From positions 186,001 to 250,000 of the forward strand of contig NW_025064883.1 in NCBI RefSeq assembly GCF_019112545.1: a DNA stretch of 64,000 nucleotides, written 5' to 3'. This document shows positions 36,006 through 47,296 of this stretch, in pieces. Every line of letters begins with the position of its first letter. Position 1 is the stretch's first letter. Made by a program: the position numbers and the translations under genes. Source of the stretch: Guyanagaster necrorhizus. Its lineage: Eukaryota > Basidiomycota > Agaricomycetes > Agaricales > Physalacriaceae. The notes beneath the pieces were generated by a model, which ran no database searches, had not been told where the DNA came from, and saw only the letters and a program-made list of their open reading frames with translations.

Positions 36006-39000
36006 GCGACTCCACTGAATCAGCCAAAGAACTTTATGGTGTGCGGACATCTACCGTTGAACGGACTTATAATACTTCTGTAGTTACATCGCATTCGAAT
36101 ATACCCCGTATCACTATCACACACCCTAAGGAGTCGCAGAACAAAACTCAAATGCCTACGGGCCGAATAAGGGCAGCGAGCCCGAAACAATGGCTCAAAC
36201 CATTCAAGACAGAATGGACGTGGAGAGCCATCAAAGAAGCAGCCGATGAAAGCAAGGCAACCGCGGCCCTACGCGGATGGGTACATCCAACAAGGACAGC
36301 AGAGGCTACCACCGAAAATGTCAAAGGACTACAAATTGCAGAACGAAGTCGAGCATTGGAGTGGCTAGACGAGTTAAAAGGGCCACGAAAGTTCATCCAG
36401 AGAACCAAAACACCAGGAAGAGATCTAACCACCAAGGCCCAGATCGAAACCCTGACCAGCCGAGCAAAACACTCAGTAACCGCTCTCATTGATAGCGGCT
36501 GCACCGGCAGCTCCATCAATCGAGCCTTTGTCATCGAGCACAGCCTTCCCACGCGATCTACTGCCGCCCCCATACCCGTTTACAATGCCGACGGGACAAA
36601 GAATCAGGCCGGGTCAATCACGGAATTCGTGGAACTCCGATTAACTATCGGAGATCATTCCGAACGAATCGACCTTGCTGTAACCGACCTCAGAACCAAA
36701 GAACTATTCCTGGGACACGATTGGCTCATCCGGCATAACCCGCTCATTAATTGGAAAACCGGACGAGTAACGTTCACACGATGTCGATGCAGGAAAATCC
36801 CATTTGAATTGCCTGACGAAGATCCGGAGGACAGATGGGATGAAGAGATGGAGGACGGGGAGACCATCCTAGCAATCGACATGCAGGAGGAGCTCCACAT
36901 CCGGGCGGTACACCACGCCAACAACTTAGCTGCCAAAGCAAACGAGGGAAAGACGGAGAAGACGTTTGAAGAGATGGTACCTGAATGGGCACGCGACTAT
37001 CGAGACCTCTTTGAAAAAGAGAGTTTTGATGAACTCCCACGCTCAAAGCCCTGGGATCATGCGATTGAGCTGATCCCCAATGCCAACGCCAACCTGGACT
37101 GTAAAACCTACCCTCTCAGGTATCAGGAACAACAAGAGCTCGACCGGTTCCTAGAGGAGAACCTATCCTCCAGGCGGATTCGACCGTCGAAGTCCCCCAT
37201 GGCCTCCCCTTTCTTCTTTGTGAAGAAGAAGGACGGGAAACTTCGACCCATACAAGATTACCGGAAACTGAACGAGATGACCATTAAAAATCGGTATCCC
37301 CTACCTCTGATCTCAGAACTAATGGACAAGCTCCGAGGGGCCAAGTACTATACCAAACTTGACATCCGTTGGAGATACAATAACGTCCGAATCAAAGAGG
37401 GGGACAAGTGGAAGGCAGCATTCAGGACCAACAGAGGGCTATTCGAACCGACCGTCATGTTCTTTGGCCTAACAAATTCCCCCGCCACCTTCCAGTGGAT
37501 GATGAACGACATTTTCAAAGATCTCATCGCTACAGGAAAGGTCACGATATACCTAGATGACATTCTTATCATGTCCAAAACCAAGGAGGAACACCGTGAC
37601 CTAGTGCGACGAGTACTCGCTCTCATGAGGAAGCACAAACTGTTCCTAAAAGCAGAGAAATGCGAGTTCGAGACACTAGAAACTGAGTATCTTGGGGTCA
37701 TCATCGGGGAAGGAAGCATTCGAATGGATCCAGTGAAAGTAGCGGGAGTAACGGAATGGCCGACACCGACCAAGAAGAAGGAATTACAATCCTTCCTCGG
37801 TTTCACCAACTTTTACTGAAGGTTCATTCAAGACTACAGCAAGGTCGTTCGTCCAATGACGCAGTTGACCGGGAACGCCCCATGGAAGTGGGGAGAACCC
37901 CAACAGCTCGCTTTTGAGGACTTAAAACAACGGCTGGCAGAGGACATAGTCCTCGCCATACCATCCCAGGAGGGGAAGTTCCATATAGAAGCCGACTCAA
38001 GCGAGGGAGCCATAGGTGCGGTACTATCACAGGAGCAGGATGGAAGGTGGCGACCGGTAGCATTCCTCTCGAAAGCCCTCACTGTCATGGAATGGAATTA
38101 CGAGATCTACGACAAGGAGTTACTCGCAATAATGCTCGCCTTAGAAGAGTGGCGACACTACCTAATCGGGGCTGTCGCTACCTTCGAAATTTGGACGGAT
38201 CACCAAAACCTCAGATACTTCCGTCAACCACAAAAACTGAACCACCGACAAGCCAGATGGGTAACCGAGCTTGCTCAATACCAGTACACGCTCCACCACA
38301 AGGCTGGGGTCGCCAACAAGAAGGCAGACCTCCTTTCTCGACATGCCGATCACGATCAGAGAACACATGATAACATGGAAATCACACTTCTGCAACCGGA
38401 ACATTTCCATGCACTAATAATGCCGACGGAAGAAGACATCCATGAACATATCAGAAGTGCGACTCGAGACGCATGGCATTGGGATCAGAGGATTGCGGCT
38501 TCGCTTAATCATGAAAGGGGATTAACGAAGGAGGGGGGAATGATTCGATATGATGGACGAATCTACGTCCCACGAATCCAAAGCCTACGCGGGGAAATCA
38601 TTGCGACATATCATGACCATGCAACGGTGGGCCACCCGGGCATTGCTAAAACCAAAGAGCTTGTCCTACGAAACTACTGGTGGCCCAAACTCGGCAACGA
38701 TATCACCAGCTACGTCAAAGCCTGCAAAACGTGCCAAAGGGGAAAGGCATCCACACAATCGAAAGCAGCCCCCTTACATCCGAACGAGGTACCCTCTCAA
38801 CCATGGACCCACATCTCTGTGGACATGATTACCGGATTACCAGATTCCAACAGATATGATGCTATCCTCGTCATAGTAGACCGATTCTCCAAGGCGATCA
38901 TCCCGGTCGCCTGTTCCACCGAACTGACCTTGGAAGGATGGGCGAAAATCCTACGAGACGAGGTCTATGCTAAGTACGGGATGCCACAAGTAATCATCTC

Positions 39001-39880
39001 GGACCGTGGACCGCAATTTGTCTCGAAATTCCTCGACGACCTCTACAGACTCTTGCATATCACACGCAACGCATCCACGGCGTATCATCCACAAACGGAT
39101 GGCCAAACGGAACGGGCAAACCAAGAAGTTGAAAAATACCTACGTCTATTTATCAACTACCGACAAGATGATTGGACTGAATGGCTCGCTCTCGCGGCCT
39201 TCCAACACAACAATAGAACACACTCTGCGACGGGAAAGACGCCCTTCTTCATCAATCACGGTCGACACCCTCTTGTCGCCCAGACAAGCCATTCCAAAAC
39301 GACAACACCAGCATCGACAGATTTCACCATCACCATGGATAAAATCCATGTGGAAACGAAATGAGCGCTCGAAAAAACGGCATTTACAATGAAACAGCAA
39401 TATGACAGACATCGTCGTCCCGCACACAACTATGCCACCAACGACAAGGTGTGGCTGGACACAACAAATCTACATTTACCTCGCCCAAAACGTAAACTCG
39501 CGGATAAATGTACCGGACCCTTCCCAATTCTCGCAAAAGTCGGGGACGCCGCCTACAAGCTCCATTTACCTGGAACTTGGAAAATTCACGATGTCTTCAA
39601 CGAATCGTTGTTAACCCCTTATATCGCCCCTGCCTTCCCAAACCAAGAACAGCCACCACCACCACCCCCAGACCTGATCAATGACGAGGAACATTACAAA
39701 ATCAATCAAGTATTAAATCACAAACTGCGTAAAGTAAAAGCACGGGGGGGGAGCATGACAACAACCGTCGACTACCTGGTCAGTTGGAAAGGCTACGGAC
39801 CGGAATCCAACCAATGGATTAACGAAAAATACATGAACGCAGACAATGCAATTCATGACTACGAGCTATCCCTTAATTAA
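35885..39880 (+). pseudogene. Element C pol: protease, RT, RNase H, integrase, chromodomain (two stops)
   Basis: Frame -1 to gag. Protease LIDSGCTGSS near 36487; RT with TYPLRYQEQQELDRF and YLDD at 37550-37561; RNase H IEADSSEGAIGAVLSQ near 37984; integrase zinc-binding HDHATVGHPGIAK...CKTCQRGK near 38620-38750; catalytic SVDMITG (38817), SDRGPQF (38998) and ERANQEVEKY with the final Glu; chromodomain HYKINQVLNHKL...YLVSWKGYGPESNQW at about 39690-39840. Two TGA stops at 37817-37819 and 39362-39364 interrupt an otherwise open frame; both can be explained by CGA to TGA. The chromodomain class targets heterochromatin in related elements. Confidence 0.88.
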
Positions 39881-39900
39881 GCCATCGGGACGATGGTCTT

Positions 39901-39913
39901 AAGCAGGGGGTAA
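39901..39913 (+). other. Polypurine tract of element C
   Basis: aagcagggggtaa directly before the 3' LTR, the position where plus-strand DNA synthesis is primed. D has aaggagggggtaa in the same place. Confidence 0.7.
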
Positions 39914-40418
39914 TGTTACGATTTATTCCTTTTTTCTCCTTTCTACCCCTATTTACGCTGAGTCAGAAGGCACAAGACCGTGGGAAGCTTAGTCAGCACA
40001 ACTAAAGTNNNNNNNNNNNNNNNNNNNNNNNNNNNNNNNNNNNNNNNNNNNNNNNNNNNNNNNNNNNNNNNNNNNNNNNNNNNNNNNNNNNNNNNNNNNN
40101 NNNNNNNNNNNNNNNNNNNNNNNNNNNNNNNNNNNNNNNNNNNNNNNNNNNNNNNNNNNNNNNNNNNNNNNNNNNNNNNNNNNNNNNNNNNNNNNNNNNN
40201 NNNNNNNNNNNNNNNNNNNNNNNNNNNNNNNNNNNNNNNNNNNNNNNNNNNNNNNNNNNNNNNNNNNNNNNNNNNNNNNNNNNNNNNNNNNNNNNNNNNN
40301 NNNNNNNNTTGAGTCACATCGTCCGGATATACATATAGTGAACTCAGGTGATTCCTCGAAGTGCGAAGGAACACTTGTTTATCACGTGTATCAGTTCACG
40401 TGATGCTTGGGCTTAACA
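39914..40418 (+). repeat. 3' LTR of element C, containing an assembly gap
   Basis: The first 95 bp (39914-40008) and the last 110 bp (40309-40418) match the 5' LTR except C32679 versus T40404, a CpG to TpG change. By comparison with the 435-bp 5' LTR the missing part should be about 230 bp, not 300. Confidence 0.9.
40009..40308. other. Assembly gap of 300 N
   Basis: Run of N within the 3' LTR of C. The frames that appear open across it are meaningless. It most likely reflects collapse of near-identical LTRs during assembly. Confidence 0.97.
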
Positions 40419-40423
40419 GACAC

Positions 40424-42306
40424 TCATGACAAAGAGCTTCTAGCTATTTTTGAAGCCTTTAAACATTGGCAGCATTATCTTGAAGGCTCTGCAGACTCCA
40501 TCGATGTCATAATGGACCACAAGAACCTTGAATACTTTGCCACCACCAAGATCCTAACCTGCTGACAGATCTGCTGGTTCGAATATCTATCCTAGTTCAA
40601 TCTGGTAATTCAGTTCTGCTCTAGAAAACTTAGTGGGAAACTGGATGCATTCACTAGATGATGGGACGTCTACCCTAAAGAGGGGGAGAGATAGCCAATA
40701 TACCCAAATTAACCCCCACAATTTCTGACTCATGTTCACCCAAAAACAACTCTCTGTGTCACTCTGAGCAACCTATCTCAAAGGCCTCACCCTATGGGCT
40801 AGTGCCATCATAGATATCGACAAACTCCATACTGATATCAGACAAGCACAATTTTCCGATGCTACATCCTCTGACAGACTCCACCAAGCCAAGGCCACTT
40901 CTGAATTCTCTCCTTCTCAATGATTCATTAATGAATTCAACATCCTTTGCTTCGAAAGCTGCATCTATGTTCCAGACTCTGACGATCTCCATCTCTGTAT
41001 ACTACAGAACAATCATGACCATATTTTGGCAGGTCACTTTGGTCAAAACTGGATATTAGAACTAGTCTGACAGAACTACACCTGGCCAAAGATGTGTGAA
41101 TATGTTCAACACTATATTAAGTCTTACACAGTTTGTGAGTGCAATAAGGCACCCAGACACTGCCCCTATAGATTACTCAAACCCCTGCCAGTTTCTGAAT
41201 AGCCATGGGATTCTATTTCCATAGACTTCATTGAACAACTATTGGACTTCAATGGATTCACCACCATCTTAGTAGTCATAGACTGAGCTAGCAAGCAAGC
41301 TATCTTCATCTCCACTCATGAAACCATCAACTCCATGGAGCTCGCCCAACTTTTCCTTATCCATGTATTCTCCAAACATGAGGTACCCAGTCATATCACA
41401 TTCGACTGCAGCTCTGAATTCATCTCCCAATTTACTCATGCCTTAGCTGTGGCCCTTGACATGGAACTCCACCTTATCTCTGGTTATCATCCAAAGGCCA
41501 ACAGACAAATAGAACGAGCAAACTAAACTCTGGAACAATACATCTGCATCTACTGCTCCTACCAGCAGGATAACTGGAACACCCTCCTACTCATTGCTGA
41601 ATTTGCCTACAATAATGCCCCTAACGCATCCACCAGAATTTCCCCATTTTTTGCTAACAAGGGTTACCACCCTAACATCATTGTTCACCCCAAAAGGGAC
41701 ATTGCCTCTGCCTGGGTCTGAGACTTCACAGTTGATCTGGACGAACTCTATCAATTACTGAAGAATGAAATTTCCAAAGCTCAGTCTCGCTATAAGATCC
41801 AAGCAGATAAGCATCGGATTCCGGCACCCCCATTCACAGTGAGAGACAAGGCCTACCTCAGCTCCAAACATATCAAAATCACCTGTCTGACCAGAAAATT
41901 TTCAGAAAAATATCTTGGTCCTTTCGAAATTATAGCCCAATCTGGTATCCACTCCTTTACTCTGAGGCTTTCACCAGATCTCTGATCTATTCACCCTGTC
42001 TTTCATGTGTCACAATTGGAACCCATAGAAGAAAACACCATCCCTAACTGAATCCAACCACCACTGCCTCCAGTCGAAGTCAATGGAGAAGAACATTTTG
42101 AAATAGCCTAAATTCTCAATTCTAAACTGGACCGCCAGTTCCACTGCCCACTGTTGTATAAAATCCAGTGGCTAGAATGTGAAGGTACCAACAAAGAATT
42201 TGCTTAGTTACCAGCCTCTGAGTTCTCCATTGATGAATTCATTAAAGAATTCCACCACCGATACCCAGGCAAACCAGGACTCTTGTCCAAAGTCATTCAA
42301 ACATCC
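40424..42306 (+). pseudogene. Element B pol, second part: RNase H, integrase, chromodomain
   Basis: Resumes the RNase H frame cut by C: THDKELLAIFEAFKHWQHYL, then MDHKNLEYF. Integrase remains include HVFSKHEVPSHITFDCSSEF and YHPKANRQIERAN near 41360-41525. A chromodomain-like end is seen near 42089-42305 (HFEIA, CPLLYKIQWLECEGTNKEFA, RYPGKPG). In-frame stops are frequent and mostly TGA/TAG/TAA of the transition type; the second catalytic Asp region has changed (FDCSSEF where DRGSEF is usual). Confidence 0.85.
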
Positions 42307-42546
42307 CATTCCTAATATAATGCTACTCTGGACACCACCAGTGCCCCACCTTACTATTTCAATTCTAACCACTAATCACTACTATTTCAATCACCTCTTT
42401 TACACTTTCAAAATCAAAACCTTGTAATTACATTTTTTTTCTTCTTCATTACCAACATCTGACACCTATTTTTATATACATTTCATACAAATATTTTACA
42501 AAGATGCAGAACCTGACGGGCCCACACCAAAACCCAAACTCTCCCC

Positions 42547-43681
42547 TCACTCCTTCAACTCCTCTATATCCTCATCCAGCCTCTTCAACATCGCCTCTCA
42601 AAGATCCTCCACCTCTTGATCTCTCTCATCCTTGAAGATCAATCGGGCCTTCTTTTAGGCCTTCACCTCAGACTCCAAAAACAGCTCTGAAGGAGATGAC
42701 ATATCATCGGAACCATAGTCGTCTTGAAGACCTGTCACAGTACTGTGAACATCTGCCACCTTGTCTGCCAACTCATTCACATGATGCATCAACTTGCATA
42801 TCAATTTTGAAAGTTGGTGGAGACTGGTGGAGACCTCCACACTGCTGATCACCTCACTCGTGGTGATGCCTTTGTTGAATGAACAGGCAGTCTTCTTGAC
42901 CTTGCAGCAAGAGCAAGTCTGCTCTCAACTGGTGCCTTTGGTTACCAGTCACGCATAACACTCTGCACCATCTTGACAACAATGCATACAACTCTCTGAA
43001 AACAAAAGCTAAGTGAAGCCATAAAAGGAAACCAAGATACTTACTTTCACCATCCAACAATTCTTCACTCTCCGCTGGTCCTGCCACTTCCAACTTCGCC
43101 TGCTTTTTGAGGCTAACAACCACCTCTGTCCCACTGCCATCCACTATGCTCCTCAATCTGAACTTGTGTTTATGGCCCTTCTCTGCCAGACCCGCTACCC
43201 TTCTCTTCTCCTCCTGCATCCTCTTTCTCCTCTCCAGAGTCCTCTCAGATTCCTCAGACTCATTGTCCCCCTCAGTTCCCTTGTCCTGCTCATCATCAGA
43301 TCCTGGAGGCATATAGTGAGTCACCTTCTTGAAACAAAGACCAGGACCAGGACCAAACTATTCCACCAACACTTGACACAGCCAGAAATCAACGGCCTCT
43401 ATGAGGGTTATTTGCAATCCCTCCTCCATAACCATCCCCTTCAGCTCTACCTCTTCAGCCTCAACTCTCACTGCTGCCTCCGTGGTCTCTCTCTCCTCTG
43501 CCTCCTTTGCCCACCTCTCTGCAGCCTGCTGAACCTCCTCTCTCTTCCTCTCTAATTCCTCCCTCTGCTCCTTTTTCTGTGACTCCTGGGCTACATGGTC
43601 TGTCTAGGCCCTTTCCTCCTGCTCCCACTCCCCTTGCCACTCCAAATGGCTCTTCATGGCCTCCGCATATTCTTTCTCTGT
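42547..43681 (-). pseudogene. Antisense accessory gene of element B, 3' part (Cys-rich motif and coiled coil)
   Basis: Minus-strand gene tail-to-tail with pol. Reading direction: Lys/Glu/Arg-rich coiled coil (KEYAEAMKSHLEWQGEW..., EELERKREEVQQAAERW), then DDEQDKGTEGDNESEESERT, RRKRMQEEKRRVAGLAEKG, a GT-AG intron at 43044-42996 (49 nt), a Cys-rich block CMHCCQDGAEC ... CSCCKVKKTACSF (about 42985-42870), a helical segment (LHQLSKLICKLMHHVNELADKV) and an end KRLDEDIEELKE before the stop at 42547-42549. Stops inside it are of the transition type. The 5' part lies beyond element D (52153-52367). The Cys pattern recalls a zinc-binding module, but no family can be assigned with certainty. Confidence 0.65.
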
Positions 43682-43686
43682 GGTTC

Positions 43687-44204
43687 TGTTACAATTTTCT
43701 TTATTTTCTTTTCTTTTTCTCTGAAAATGACTCCTATCTCTACTTAGTCAGGGCACTTAAGCCAGCACTTAGGACCATGGGAATGCTTAGCTCAGCAACC
43801 CAGTCAGTCACTCTCCTATCGTGCTGCTGTGTGCTGTGAAGGGAGAGACAATGCTCCTTTTGTCCCATCTTGTACTGCCAAGATAACGAGCACAGCAGCA
43901 AGATAACAGCTTTTGTGGAGAGCCTGGCAACAGCAGGGGTAACAGCTCTACAGCAGACAATATCTTTTGTGAACATTTATTTATAGTGCTATAACAGAAT
44001 AGTATATAAGTAGTGTAGCTCTCACTGTAATACTCCAGCTTCGAGCTAAAGTTTATTCTCTACTATTCTATCTTGAGCGACTTGCAAATGCCTTGACCAC
44101 ACATCTCTGTTAACACATCAGTGAACTCAGTCGGATATACCCGAAGTGTGAGGTACCAAACTGTTTATCATGTGTTGATAGTCACATGGAGTTTGGGCTT
44201 AACA
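43687..44204 (+). repeat. 5' LTR of element D
   Basis: 518 bp, TGTTACAATT...GGGCTTAACA. TATA-like tatataag at 44003-44010; agcttcgagctaa at 44037-44049, again 34 nt downstream of the TATA start. Confidence 0.93.
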
Positions 44205-44205
44205 A

Positions 44206-44218
44206 TTAGCTCGAAGCT
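44206..44218 (+). promoter_or_regulatory. Self-priming primer-binding site of element D
   Basis: ttagctcgaagct, perfect reverse complement of 44037-44049. Identical to the site of C although the surrounding sequence has diverged. Confidence 0.75.
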
Positions 44219-44260
44219 TCTTGCTTCCCTTTCTCAGACCCAACCATGCTAAGAAACTGA

Positions 44261-47200
44261 ATGCCCCCTGCCTTAAATCCATCTGATCCGAACTTTACTC
44301 ACGAGTTCTTCAAACTCTTGGCTTCTATTATTGAAACCTTGATTGGTTTATTGGTGATCATACAGCTGTGCCATGGATGCTAATCTATTACTGCCTGGAC
44401 CATCTGACACTACCAAGAGTTCCAGCATATCTGCACAATCCTCCAAAATATCACACCAGACCTCCTCCTCCATGACATCCCTGCCTCTGTCCAAAACTCT
44501 GTCTGACACCCTAAAGAAACAGAACCCAAAGATGAGCCTAGAGACTCAACTGAAGAGCATTTTAGGGAAGAGGAGAAGCAGCAGTGGCAACATGAGTATC
44601 CCCTAAGACCCTCATCAGCAGTCGTCCGAGACACTGGAAACCCTTAGGCTACAGGATTTCGATGACCCTGACCTGACACCCCTATCCCCTCCTCTGAGCA
44701 CAGCATCACTGTGTCAAGAACAATTATTGCTCAATCTAGAATTAGACGCTGGGCTAGAGACTCCCTGGATGCCATTCAGGTGGCTCCAAGCACCAGAAGT
44801 ACTGACAGGCATCAACCCTGACATGCCTCATCAACAAGGAGCAGTGGAAGAGAAACAAGAGTCAGTAGTCCCAACCCTTTCTTCGATGACACCAACAGGG
44901 ACAAGGTTTGATACTGGCAAGCAGTGTTAAGAGCAGCCAGTAGGCTGGAACAGAAGCGAAGAGGAGCCTCATGCCTACCAAAGCATAGTCCAGTGATATC
45001 AATCCCAATACAGCCAACCCCTCAGTCCCTTGCCGAGTTCCTCAATGCTCCCAACTCTCTGTTCCAGGAACCAGCCACTCTCGACAGTGAGCCCAACCCC
45101 TGGACCAGGCCAGCTGCTAGGACCATTTATGCCGATGACTACTATCATCAGCAGCCAACATTCCTTGATGACAACTGCCTATTATCATATGGGACAGATA
45201 CCATTGCCGAGACTGACGATATCCCTGTCCAGAGAGATAGGATATCATCAGACTAGGGAACAATTGGGGGCAACGACGAGCATATTGACTCCATCAGGAA
45301 TCTCAAAAGGGTCCTCAACAGGCCAATCACTACCCTCTTCCTCTGCCTCTAGTTCTATAGAAACTTCCATCAGTATCGCAGAGCAATGGTGCTGCCAGCA
45401 GAAGGAGAAGAAGAGCAGCCCAACCAGGAGTCTGCTCCTCGACCTAGACCCAATGACGCCGAGTCAAGTACTCAGCCCCAAACTACTTGCCCCAGAGACC
45501 TTCAGCCAGCAAAACAGTTTTCTCCTCAAGGGGACCACTGACAAGAGGATCGAAGGGGATGATGAGGCCGAGGAGGAGGACCAAGGCAGCAGGACGGTAG
45601 ACTCCATCCTTGAGTGGGAAAGTATCATCAGCATAACAACGTGTCAAGAACAGGAGAAGAAACGGTGGGAGCGAGAGGCATGAGAAGAAGAATTTATTCG
45701 GCTGTATCAAGAACAGATAGCCGAACTATAGAGGGATGATCATTAGCTATGATTGTCTCTAGGATAAAGGTATACCGCCACTGACCATGTCGAGCAGGAG
45801 GAGATTTTACAGTATGCCGTGACTGAGCATGCCATTTTTAATTTCAATCAGCGGTTTTTACATTATCAGATGATAGCGATGCCACCATATCGACCAAGAT
45901 TTAGCAAACGAGAGGCCTCAATGCCATAGATGCTGAGTGTGATGCCACCCAAGTCAGCAAACACAGCATCTTCAATTCGAATGGCAACATCAAGATACTC
46001 GCTCACCACATCAGCTGTCTGCAGCACAGCATCTTGACTAATGCAATCTTATGGGCAGCCAAGAATCTATCACCCAAATCCCTGGACCAGCACAGGGAGC
46101 CAATTATTGGGAGGATAGCCACCACCTGACAAAGCTGAAGAAAGCAGATCGGTTCTGACCGATGTGAAGAAGGATGACCCTGAAGCAACAGCACAGAGGT
46201 GGACCATCAAGGATAGGCAGATTGTCCGAAAGGAGGGGCCGCCGACTCTAAGAAGTCCAGTCACTGATGACAGATTGTTACATTCCTTTCCAGGGCCTTC
46301 GATAGATTGGGCTAGTCCTCTTGGGGAGAAACCCCCAAATCCAATATCGCCTCTCGATCTGAAGGTGCATATACTGAATGTCAGACCAACACTCAGGTGA
46401 GAGCCCCTTCCCTTTAAAGGGGCTTCAGACAATATTGACCATTTTCTTATAGACTGCAACCAATATTTCCAAGTCTTTGCCTTGTACTTCCTCCACAACA
46501 TGTACAAAGTAAACTATGCCACCACCTACTTTGAAGATAAGGCAAAAGTATGGTGAGTGCTACTGGCCTCCAACTTCTGGTCGACCATCTGGTAACATCA
46601 CTGGTACCTAGCCTGGCCAGTCCTAAAGCAGATGATCCGTGACAAGTTCATGGACTCTGCAGTCCGAGAAGTCCACAGGTTGAAGATGAAGGAATACAGG
46701 ATGAGTGACAAAGTGGCACCAGACTACATTGATGAGTTGGAACGGCTCAGAAAGCTCACCAGAATTCAGGAGGACATAGCCAATTTGGGATGAATAGTTG
46801 AATATATGAAGTGGAGACTGCCACCTCATTACCTGAAGATCATCTCGGATCTCGGCCATAGCGTCTCTGTCAGCTATGATGATTGGAAGGCTCAAATTGT
46901 TCTAATGTGGTAGGAGCGACAATGACAGAAGGCAGAAGCAACAAACCTGTGGGACCAGCACAAGTACCAAGGACAGGGCACAAAGCCCTCTACCTCCCAC
47001 GTGACCACATCTGCCAGGCCTGACAGCTCAGCTCCAACTTCTCAAAACGATAGGAAGCGAACTGGTAAGGGTCTAAGTACTAGAACAAGCAAGCAGATCG
47101 ACATGGATCATCTCAAGAAAGAGGGAAAGTGCTTCAATTGTGGCCAATCAGGCCATATGGCATAAAACTGCCCAGAGAAGAAGAACAAATGTATATGGGA

Positions 47201-47296
47201 GGATATTAGGGCACAAATTGCTGAACTGATGAAAGAAGACGAGGATCCTGGGCAAGATGACAAGCCCGAGGAGGGAAAAGGCGAGGCTGAGCAGTG
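44261..47296 (+). pseudogene. Element D ORF1, ORF2 and gag, decayed
   Basis: ORF1 begins at ATG 44261 with the membrane-segment N-terminus (FFKLLASIIETLIGLLVIIQLC). ORF2 is visible from 44373, 112 nt later and in the +1 frame (ETQLKSILGKRRSSS, RLQDFDDPDLTP). The gag core follows from about 46405 (FKGASDNIDHFLIDCNQYF), and a zinc knuckle CFNCGQSGHMA*NC lies at about 47131-47172 with a stop replacing one residue. Gag ends at TGA 47294-47296. Many other stops. Confidence 0.8.

Larger units (their letters stand above)
32259..40418 (+). mobile_element. Element C: young Ty3/Gypsy chromovirus (Tf1/sushi-like) inside the RNase H of B
   Basis: 5' LTR 32259-32693 and 3' LTR 39914-40418 (with a gap), flanked by the perfect TSD GACAC (32254-32258 and 40419-40423). 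Internal order: self-priming PBS 32695-32707, ORF1 32750-33508, ORF2 33219-34775, gag to 36005, pol from about 35885 to 39880 with protease, RT, RNase H, integrase and chromodomain, then polypurine tract and LTR. It is CpG-rich, unlike everything around it, and long frames are preserved. Three in-frame TGA codons (34773, 37817, 39362) break it. The readable parts of its LTRs differ by one base in 205. Confidence 0.95.

Noticed and set aside
39949..40374. Open frames through the N run
   Set aside because: Artefact of unknown bases inside the 3' LTR of C.
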